Source: GCA-016432345 sp964544105
Lineage (GTDB): Bacteria; Patescibacteriota; Microgenomatia; Levybacterales; UBA12049
Reading direction: 5' to 3'
NCBI GenBank assembly: GCA_964544105.1
Contig: CAZIZQ010000035.1
Coordinates: forward strand, 1 to 7,904
DNA: 7,904 bases
Shown here piece after piece: positions 1-6,100 of the stretch (position 1 is its first letter; each line of letters starts with the position of its first letter). The translations under genes were made by a program, and so were the position numbers. The notes under the pieces were generated by a model. It did not search any database. It was given only the letters and a program-made list of their open reading frames with translations, and was not told where the DNA came from.

Positions 1-262
1 ATTATTTTCTCTTTGCCAGGATACTCTGTGTCTATACAACGATGCTCTCTTGTTTTAGACTTTTTAGCAGATAAAATAACCCTACCGAGAATAAATAATA
101 AATAAAAAGTGTTGTAAAACCATGCATACGAAAAACTTCTTGTAATTTACGCTTTAATTTCCTTGGAATAACTATTGCATATTTCGTACTATTGGAATAA
201 GCAATCACGGTATCTTTTTCTGTCTGCTCAACCTTTCCTGATTGGTCAACTTGATAGGCCAT
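1..262 (-). pseudogene. Unrecognised protein, frameshifted, runs off left edge
   Basis: The ATG at 262 (MAYQVDQSGKVEQ...) follows the exonuclease stop codon by 7 nt; a TTG at 268 is a less likely alternative start. The frame gives about 76 residues: a polar start, a basic stretch, then a hydrophobic run (FIYYLFSVGLFYLL), and a TAG at 34-32. In the -1 frame, translation continues to the window edge as IDTEYPGKEK without a stop. Restoring one base at the TAG would read VVIDTEYPGKEK. The 'ID-EYPG-E' style resembles acidic motifs of RNase H-fold/DUF3800-like proteins that I recall in Patescibacteria, but that link is from memory and weak. The break may be a real mutation or an assembly error. It is likely co-transcribed with the exonuclease upstream. 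Confidence 0.5.
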
Positions 263-269
263 CTTCAAA

Positions 270-1193
270 TTATAATAAATCTAACTGCTCGTCTTTTACT
301 TTCCCTACTCCGTCTACTTCCTTTACTTTTTCTACTTTTGTAGAACCTTGGAGTCTTTTTACCAAACTCTTAAATCCTAAATCTTCAAACGCTTCTATTC
401 CATCCCTCATATTAATTTTTTTTACCAAACACTTTTCTTGCTCAAAATGTATTGGTGCATCTGTAATGATAGTTGCAAGTTTTTTACATAAAGCTGCAGT
501 TTCGGCATCGGTTGCCAATTTTTTGGCAATCTTTTCCGGAAGCTCTTTAATATGCTGATACAGGTTTTCAAAGGTCTGATATTTTCCCAAAAGATCCATG
601 GCAGTCTTTGGGCCAATGCCCCCTACTCCTGGATATCCGTCCGAACTATCCCCCACCAACGCCTTATAATCAATAATTTGTTTTGGAGTAATGCCATACT
701 TTTCTTTAACCTTTTCTTCGTCATACAAAATCATTTTGGTAATTCCAACAATCGGGGAAAGCACCTTTACATGTCCATTTACCAACTGCAGCATATCCCG
801 ATCCCCACTAACGATTATCGTTTTTATGTTTTGAGTTTGATAGGCAATCGTGCCTATCAAATCATCCGCTTCATACCCATCAATCTCAAAAATAGGCACA
901 TTCATCTTTTCTAAAACTGTGTGCACTATGCCAATCTGCGGCACTAAATCCTCGGCCATAGCCGGCCGGTGTTGCTGGTACCCAACGTAGAGCTCCTGCC
1001 TAAAAGTAGGTTTTGGCCTGTCAAAACAGACAGTGATATACTGCGGTTTTACATCCTCCAAAATTTTAAGAAACATCGAGAAAAATCCATAGACTGCATT
1101 AACAACTATGCCATCCGGCGAGGTTAACGGCGGCAAAGCATGGTACGCTCTATGAAGAATTGCATGCCCGTCAATAATCACAAACTTATTCAT
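270..1193 (-). CDS. Standalone 5'-3' exonuclease (PolA N-terminal type)
   Basis: This 307-residue protein matches the 5'-3' exonuclease/flap endonuclease domain of DNA polymerase I, which removes RNA primers and 5' flaps during replication and repair. Metal-binding acidic residues of the family are visible: D8 (IIDGHA), D58 (CFDRPKPTFR), E108/D110/D111 (GYEADDLIG), D131/D133 (VSGDRDM) and D182/D185 (VGDSSDG). A helix-hairpin-helix DNA-binding turn follows (PGVGGIGPKTA, about 188-198). The gene stops after a short charged tail with no polymerase domain, so it is a free-standing exonuclease rather than a full PolA. The ATG at 1193 overlaps the toxin stop (ATGA). A GAGGT at 1203-1207, 9 nt upstream, is the clearest Shine-Dalgarno site in this operon. 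It is the third gene of the antitoxin-toxin operon, an unusual partner for a replication enzyme. Confidence 0.93.
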   Translation of the reverse strand: MNKFVIIDGHAILHRAYHALPPLTSPDGIVVNAVYGFFSMFLKILEDVKPQYITVCFDRPKPTFRQELYVGYQQHRPAMAEDLVPQIGIVHTVLEKMNVPIFEIDGYEADDLIGTIAYQTQNIKTIIVSGDRDMLQLVNGHVKVLSPIVGITKMILYDEEKVKEKYGITPKQIIDYKALVGDSSDGYPGVGGIGPKTAMDLLGKYQTFENLYQHIKELPEKIAKKLATDAETAALCKKLATIITDAPIHFEQEKCLVKKINMRDGIEAFEDLGFKSLVKRLQGSTKVEKVKEVDGVGKVKDEQLDLL

Positions 1194-1447
1194 CTAAGAT
1201 ATACCTCACTTCTATGGCGTATCCTATCGATATACATCGAATTGTTTTCTATATAAAAAGCTACTCTATAATCACCAACCCTAAACCTATGTGTTACCGG
1301 GGGCAAGTCTACAAGAGGCTTTGAGAATGACAATGGATCTTCCTGTTGGGCAAAAAAATGAATCTTTTTTAGCAGTCTCTCTTGAAGTTCTCTTGGTAAT
1401 TTCTTTAAATCTTTTGCGCCTTTTGGGGTAAATTGTACATTAAACAT
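1190..1447 (-). CDS. RelE/ParE-family toxin-like protein
   Basis: This 85-residue protein has the usual size and shape of the RelE/ParE toxin superfamily: an N-terminal beta strand (MFNVQFTPKG), a charged helix (AKDLKKLPRELQERLLKKI), and a C-terminal sheet with the family-like runs HRFRVGDYRVAFYI and IDRIRHRSEVY. RelE members cleave ribosome-bound mRNA and ParE members inhibit gyrase; the sequence alone does not tell me which applies. I chose the ATG at 1447, whose codon overlaps the antitoxin stop by 8 nt (ATGTTTAA). A TTG at 1471 would add eight residues (MKMLQKPF) but fits the family less well. The stop overlaps the exonuclease start as ATGA, so translation of the three genes is probably coupled. 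Confidence 0.82.
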   Translation of the reverse strand: MFNVQFTPKGAKDLKKLPRELQERLLKKIHFFAQQEDPLSFSKPLVDLPPVTHRFRVGDYRVAFYIENNSMYIDRIRHRSEVYLR

Positions 1448-1784
1448 GAAGGGCTTTTGTAACATCTTCAATCGTTAACCATCCCAACTCTCCTGCTTCT
1501 TCCGTAGATTGTTTTAACTCCTTTGCAAAACGGGGGTTAACCGTAAGTTTTTCCTCAATAAGATCAATCAGTTTCCCAGCGGGGTTGCTAAAAGCAAGAT
1601 AGTCGTTTTTTGCCCGCTTTTCAAACTCACTGTCCAGTTGCTCGAGAAACGAAATAAAGGCATCCCGCCCAAATACAAATCCCAAAGGAATGCCCTTTTC
1701 ATCCATAACAGCAGAGCTTTTTGTTAAAAAGGGACTCATGGTTTTCTCTTTTATAAATTTTCCAAAAGGAACAATCTTTCTCAT
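1440..1784 (-). CDS. Putative antitoxin upstream of RelE-like toxin
   Basis: This protein of about 114 residues precedes and overlaps a RelE/ParE-like toxin, the standard antitoxin-first order. It has no obvious DNA-binding motif I can name. The N-terminal half contains VMDEKGIPLGFVFGRDAF, reminiscent of the beta-hairpin plus helix of Phd/YefM-like antitoxins. The acidic C-terminal part (LIDLIEEKL, ELKQSTEEAGELG) would suit toxin wrapping. Both points are inference. Start choice: the ATG at 1784 lies 3 nt from the start predicted by its promoter (leaderless). The ATG at 1739 (MSPFLTK) has a purine-rich AAGAGA upstream and would give 99 residues. The family assignment is uncertain; the toxin-antitoxin context is solid. 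Confidence 0.72.
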   Translation of the reverse strand: MRKIVPFGKFIKEKTMSPFLTKSSAVMDEKGIPLGFVFGRDAFISFLEQLDSEFEKRAKNDYLAFSNPAGKLIDLIEEKLTVNPRFAKELKQSTEEAGELGWLTIEDVTKALHV

Positions 1785-1793
1785 ACCACAAAT

Positions 1794-1822
1794 ACTATAA
1801 CAAAGTAACATAAAAAAAACAA
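1794..1822 (-). promoter_or_regulatory. Promoter of antitoxin-toxin-exonuclease operon
   Basis: On the minus strand a -35 TTGTTT (1822-1817) and a -10 TATAGT (1799-1794) are separated by 17 nt. The predicted start is near 1787, 3 nt before the ATG at 1784, giving an essentially leaderless mRNA. Confidence 0.6.
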
Positions 1823-1838
1823 CTTTAGAGGAATAAGA

Positions 1839-2228
1839 CTATTTAGCCTTAACCACGATGGTACCGGCCATTTTGTCGTGCCAGCCCTGTTTTTTTGGAT
1901 CCCAAATAACCCAGAGGAAACCAAGACCAATAACTATCCCAGACACAATGTAACCAATATAACGAATAATGGCTGTTACGATGTCTATCGGCTTGCCGTC
2001 TTCCCTAACCACCCGAATACCCAAAACTTTATGCCCCAATGTCTGGCCATTCTGCTGGGTCCAGAAATAGACAAAATAAATAACTGCAATAATAATACCA
2101 AATACATTAATTTTTGGCGCAATCATGCCAATAACAAACTGAACAGCAAAAATAATAAGATTATCTAAGAGGTACGCCCCAACCCGTGGCCAAAAACCAA
2201 CATTTGAAGATTGTGTAGAACTTCCCAC
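1839..2228 (-). CDS. RDD-family small integral membrane protein
   Basis: This protein of about 129 residues has the RDD-domain layout: FWPRVGAYLLDNLI with the characteristic Arg and Asp in the first membrane helix, a second helix (INVFGIIIAVIYFVYFW), a conserved polar stretch (QNGQTLGHKVLGIRVV), and a third hydrophobic segment (YIGYIVSGIVIGLGFLWVIW). It ends with DPKKQGWHDKMAGTIVV, a typical RDD C-terminus. RDD proteins are membrane proteins of mostly unknown role, some linked to ion transport. The start is ambiguous: GTG at 2228 coincides with the transcription start predicted from its promoter, while TTG at 2234 adds two residues. No good Shine-Dalgarno is seen. It lies just downstream, on the same strand, of the structured intergenic region. 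Confidence 0.88.
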   Translation of the reverse strand: MGSSTQSSNVGFWPRVGAYLLDNLIIFAVQFVIGMIAPKINVFGIIIAVIYFVYFWTQQNGQTLGHKVLGIRVVREDGKPIDIVTAIIRYIGYIVSGIVIGLGFLWVIWDPKKQGWHDKMAGTIVVKAK

Positions 2229-2234
2229 ATCCAA

Positions 2235-2264
2235 ACTATCTCATGGTTAGATACAAAAAGTCAA
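2235..2264 (-). promoter_or_regulatory. Candidate promoter of the RDD gene
   Basis: The -35 TTGACT (2264-2259), an 18-nt spacer and the -10-like GATAGT (2240-2235) put the transcription start at about 2228, exactly on the in-frame GTG. The -10 is imperfect, but the placement matches the leaderless pattern of the other promoters here. Confidence 0.4.
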
Positions 2265-2292
2265 GAAGAAAAAAAATTGTAAATAGATAGAT

Positions 2293-2846
2293 GGTGATGC
2301 GCTTAATGTTGGTTGGGGTTGTTTGCCTGGTTGGCAAAAAAGTCCCAAAAGACAACAAAAAGCGCACCACCGAAAAGTTGCGAAATCAATCCCTACGCGG
2401 AGAAGGAGACGCAGAGATCGCACTCGCAATTCATCCAAGCCCTAATAATCGGGATGATGGATAATTGCAGGGTTCGTCACCCGGGAGTGACGAACCGATT
2501 GCCGCTTCCGCGGGGTCCGAAAGTGGCCTTCTCCAAACCCCTCGCAGCATCACGCTGCTGTGGTCTTCGTGTGTCAATACGAGACACGAAAATGACCATC
2601 TTTTATGGGTTGGAGAAAACAGTTACGACGCAGATAGGGTCCCGATCCCTATGCGTTGCCATAAATCGACCCTCCTCAATCGCCATAGGCTCTCCTAGAT
2701 AGGACTATCCGCTCCTGCGGGGTCAAACGCGATGCCACAGCTCTAGAAGAATTCCTCAGAGACCGTGCCTACTCTAGGCAGATATTCAGTCGAGGTTAGG
2801 GTCGCCGCTCAGCTGGACCTCGTAGTAGACCAGCAGGATATACCTA
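2293..2846. ncRNA. Unassigned large structured RNA candidate
   Basis: No credible gene lies here, but the stretch is visibly more GC-rich than its AT-rich flanks and full of nested inverted repeats: (1) 2293-2304 with 2360-2371, with inner stems 2308-2317/2344-2356 and 2322-2327/2333-2338; (2) 2378-2383/2424-2429; (3) a perfect 10-bp hairpin 2471-2480/2487-2496; (4) 2502-2505/2510-2513; (5) an 11-bp stem 2529-2540/2607-2617 closing a multi-branch loop that contains 2544-2548/2554-2558 and 2561-2565/2594-2598, the latter topped by 2566-2572/2584-2590; (6) 2627-2639/2647-2657; (7) 2766-2771/2775-2780; (8) 2791-2796/2817-2822. This is what a catalytic or scaffold RNA of about 550 nt looks like. 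I find no tmRNA (no T-arm TTCRA, no acceptor), RNase P (no P4 strands) or SRP signatures. Strand is unresolved: a weak minus promoter (TTGCAT 2862-2857, 16 nt, TATCCT 2840-2835) and a T8 run on the minus strand at 2268-2275 favour minus, while a group I-like order of elements would favour plus. Confidence 0.6.
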
Positions 2847-2896
2847 CCATTGCTTTATGCAAACGCGTCCTCCTTTACTAAAAGCCATTTTGGTAC

Positions 2897-2953
2897 ACAA
2901 GCTGTGGCTTAAGAAGAATAAAAATACTTTACTCCCCCAAAGCCACAGCTTGT
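2897..2953. repeat. Perfect 14-bp inverted repeat with 29-nt loop
   Basis: ACAAGCTGTGGCTT (2897-2910) and AAGCCACAGCTTGT (2940-2953) are exact reverse complements around an AT-rich loop of 29 nt. No T run follows on either strand, so it is not an ordinary terminator. The core CCACAGCT also occurs at 2735-2742 inside the structured region, so the left arm (AGCTGTGG, 2900-2907) could pair with either copy. Confidence 0.75.
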
Positions 2954-3007
2954 AGAAAAACTGTGAAAATAATTTCGCAACTGATTGTAAAAGAACTATG
3001 TTTTTGC

Positions 3008-3037
3008 ATCGGCCAAAGGCCGATCGTCCTTTGGACG
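3008..3037. repeat. Two tandem hairpins with 3-nt loops
   Basis: ATCGGCC-AAA-GGCCGAT (3008-3024) is followed directly by CGTCC-TTT-GGACG (3025-3037). Both are perfect stems of 7 and 5 bp. Neither has a T tract after it on either strand. They may be RNA 3'-end or processing structures downstream of ftsH. Confidence 0.6.
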
Positions 3038-3043
3038 AACAAA

Positions 3044-3061
3044 AGCCCATGCTGTCGGGCT
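3044..3061 (-). terminator. Possible secondary intrinsic terminator
   Basis: On the minus strand AGCCC-(8 nt)-GGGCT runs straight into TTTTGTT. The stem is short but GC-rich with a T-rich tail, so it could back up the terminator next to ftsH. Confidence 0.4.
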
Positions 3062-3112
3062 CTTTGCAAATAAACAACATTTGGAGTGTAATACTGAAAT
3101 AACAAGAAGTCA

Positions 3113-3131
3113 ACCCCGATTAAATCGGGGT
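3113..3131 (-). terminator. ftsH terminator hairpin
   Basis: About 12 nt past the ftsH stop, the minus strand forms ACCCCGAT-TTA-ATCGGGGT, an 8-bp GC-rich stem with a 3-nt loop, followed by the T-rich TTCTTGTTATTT. The T tract is broken, so termination may be partial. Confidence 0.6.
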
Positions 3132-3143
3132 CAACGGGGAATT

Positions 3144-6100
3144 TTATGCCTTAATCTTGATCAGGGCAACTTTTGGGCCGATGATTTTTATAAAATCATC
3201 TGATTCTATTGTCTCTCGTTTTATCAATTCTTCTGCCAGCACATCAAGTTTACTGCGAAGTTTTTTCAAAATATCCTGGGCATTTTTATAACACACATCA
3301 GCTATTTTTTTAACCTGCCCGTCTATTTTTGCCGCCATTTCCGGCGATACTTGCGGCTGCTCGTAAAAACTATGATGATCCCCATCCAAATTGATTGGGC
3401 CCAATTCACTCATCCCATATTCCGTCACCATAGTCCTAGCTACTTGGGTTGCTTTAGCAATATCATCTGATGCGCCGGTAGAAATCTCCTTAAAAACCAT
3501 TTCTTCTGCAGCTCTCCCTCCCAGCATCACTGTTACTTGCTCCAAAAGATGCGTTTTTGTTTCGTGAACTCTTTCTGTTGGTTCCATCATGGTATGACCA
3601 AGACTCATCCCCCGGCCAACGATAGAAATACGGTGCACCGGATCCATATGTGGCATGTGCCACGACACCAAAGCATGCCCGGCTTCGTGGTAAGCAGTCA
3701 TACGTCTATCTTCATCCGACTGCAAACGCTTTTTCTCTGGTCCTAATTTTACCTTGGTAGCTGCTTCTTCCAAATCTTTCATGTCAATTGCTTTTTTAGC
3801 AAGTCTGGCTGCCAAAATTGCTGCTTCGTTTAGCATATTTTCCAAGTCTGCTCCACTAAATCCAACAGTCCGCCTGGCTATCTTGTACCAATCAACACCT
3901 TCTGTAAATGGCTTACCTTTAGCATGAATGGCAAGAATTGCTTGTCTTCCATCAATGTCTGGCAAATCCAAAACTACCCGTCTATCAAAACGGCCGGGAC
4001 GCACCAGCGCCGGATCAAGGACGTCCGGTCGATTAGTTGCAGCAATTACAACCAATTGTTCTGTTGGGGCAAACCCGTCCATTTCAACAAGAATTTGATT
4101 TAAGGTTTGTTCCCGCTCGTCATGTCCCCCCATAAGACCCACACCCCGTTGCCTTCCTATCGCATCAACTTCATCAATAAAAATAATTGCCGGCTGGGCT
4201 TTTTTGGCAGTATTAAACAAATCTCTAACGCGAGAGTTGTGCAAAAGCACTGGTTTTTCTCCGCCAAAAAATGCTTCATTCTCAACACCACAGAGGTCAT
4301 AGACAAAACCATCGTAAGGTTTCTTGATAATCTTTTGCACAATTGCCCGCTTAAATTGATTACGGTAAACAACATTGTCCTGCGAGAATGGATCTGCTGT
4401 TTTTCCGATAATAAGATTCCAATACTCCAAATCGGGAAGCGGCCTGTTCTTAAGAATACGTCCACCTTTTTGTAAACCGTGCTTTATTCCTACCTTAATT
4501 CCATGCATGCTGCATAACCAGGAGAGCTCTAAAATAAGCTGCTTGGAAACAGAGGTCATTGACAACTTGCCGCTTTTTGTTCTATATCCATCGCCTTCCC
4601 AAAATCCTTCAAGGAATGCAAAAAAGTATTCTCTTGGCAAATCCCAGATAAAATCAGGAACGTGCTTGTTGTGACTTCCATTACCACAGTGTTTTACAAA
4701 AAATCGTCCTAAGTGAGCAGAGTAATACTTAATTCTCAAACTGTTATCTTTTGTTTTTTCAGTTACTGGTTGCACCCCAAATACCTCTTGCATTCTATCT
4801 ATAACATCTCTATGAAGGTTCGTTTCATGCGCGCCAAAGATATACTCCAATTTACCTGTTCCTCTCCCCTCCGCAGTGTAATAACCAAAAAGTTTCATTA
4901 GGGAAGGTGTGATTTGCACTATATCTGGCAAATCAAGTTTTACTAACTTTTTACTTAAGGCCTGTGGCATATGCACCTCGTTTTGCCAATGGCTTACTGT
5001 CATTTGAGAAACTCCGATACTTTCTGCAATTGCGTATTGACTTATTTGCCCTTTTTGGGCCATAGCATACGCATAATCTTCCTTCAGTTTTTGATCGTCA
5101 TTCCAAACATCAAGCGAGAGACTTGGAGCTGTTTGCGCAAACGTATGTGCAACAATTTTATGTCGTTGACTTACCCCTTTTTTATATGCAAGCCGAATAT
5201 TAAGAGGTAACTCTACGAGTAAATCTCCTTTTTGTATATTTTTTGTGGCAATTGCAACAATTTTCCCGTGCCTTCTGACAAACACCGAATGATCTACTGT
5301 AGCTTTAACAATTCCTCCTAAATAATGAATCTCGTAGATTTCCTTAACTTTATGGCGAAAAACAGATGATACTTTTTTAAATGCAGAGGAGGAAATCGTT
5401 TGCATCTTATCATTTTTATATCCATAAAAGCCTTTTTTTTCTCCTCGCTCAAATCCAAGAGTAAATACATCATTAACTGGCACAATTCCCTCCTGATTTC
5501 CTTTGTAGAAACCATCCACAAATTCTCCTATTGGCAGAAGTTTTGTTTGCTCGTTCTGCTTTATAAGAATCGGTGTATCGCCTGTTACAGATGCTCCAAC
5601 ACCCACCAACATTTCCATAAATTCAGATCCGGCCATAGAAAAAAATTGCACCTGGGCCTCACCGGCCACCGCCCGCGCCAATAAGGTTTTTCCTGTGCCC
5701 GATGGACCCACTAATAACACCCCTTTCGGAGTCCTAGCTCCCATGGCTTTATACTTTTGTGGATTCTTGAGAAAATCCACAATTTCGGTCAATTCCTGCT
5801 TTGCCTCATCCACCCCTGCCACATCGGCAAAGGTAGTTTTTGGTAAATCTTTACTAAATAGTTTTGCTTTTGACTGGCCAAAAGAAAAAATACTTTCCTG
5901 CGCGCCACGGGCTTGACGNNNNNNNNNNAAGTAGAAAAACGCAATCATTAAAGCCACCGGCAAAATGGCAGAAACAACGTTAAGCCAGCCGTTTAATCCT
6001 GTCTCGTCTTTTATAACAATGTTTGTTTTTTCCAGTGCCTCTTTTGATACACCGGCATCCTTAAAAAGCTGGTACACGTTACTACCTGGTTCTTTGAATG

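Larger units (their letters stand above)
2847..3112. other. Gene-free spacer with several inverted repeats
   Basis: The right part of the ftsH-rdd gap holds no supportable gene. An 89-codon open frame on the minus strand (2844-3113) runs through the hairpins, is Cys/Phe/Ser-rich without family resemblance, and I treat it as chance. The stretch contains the 14-bp inverted repeat and the three tandem hairpins listed separately. Between them the sequence is AT-rich and unremarkable. Confidence 0.6.

Noticed and set aside
30..60. Programmed -1 frameshift in the left-edge gene
   Set aside because: No canonical slippery heptamer or following stem is seen; a lost base is the simpler explanation.
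2247..2438. A 63-codon minus-strand open frame
   Set aside because: Low-complexity translation of a T-rich run and a stem; no start signal and no recognisable motif.
2313..2702. A 129-codon plus-strand open frame in the structured region
   Set aside because: It starts with TTG, has no ribosome site or promoter, shows no family-like motifs, and runs through many perfect hairpins. Its composition follows the RNA-like island rather than a gene.
2293..2870. tmRNA
   Set aside because: On the minus strand GACGCGTTTGCATAA (ending DAFA-stop) looked like a tag end, but no T-arm TTCRA, no tmRNA 5' GGxxTCGACGGG and no acceptor end are present on either strand.
2293..2870. RNase P RNA
   Set aside because: The universal P4 strands (GAAAGTCC-like and ACAGAA-like) are absent on both strands.
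2844..3113. An 89-codon minus-strand open frame
   Set aside because: It crosses the 14-bp inverted repeat and the tandem hairpins, is rich in Cys, Phe and Ser without a domain, and begins inside the ftsH terminator.
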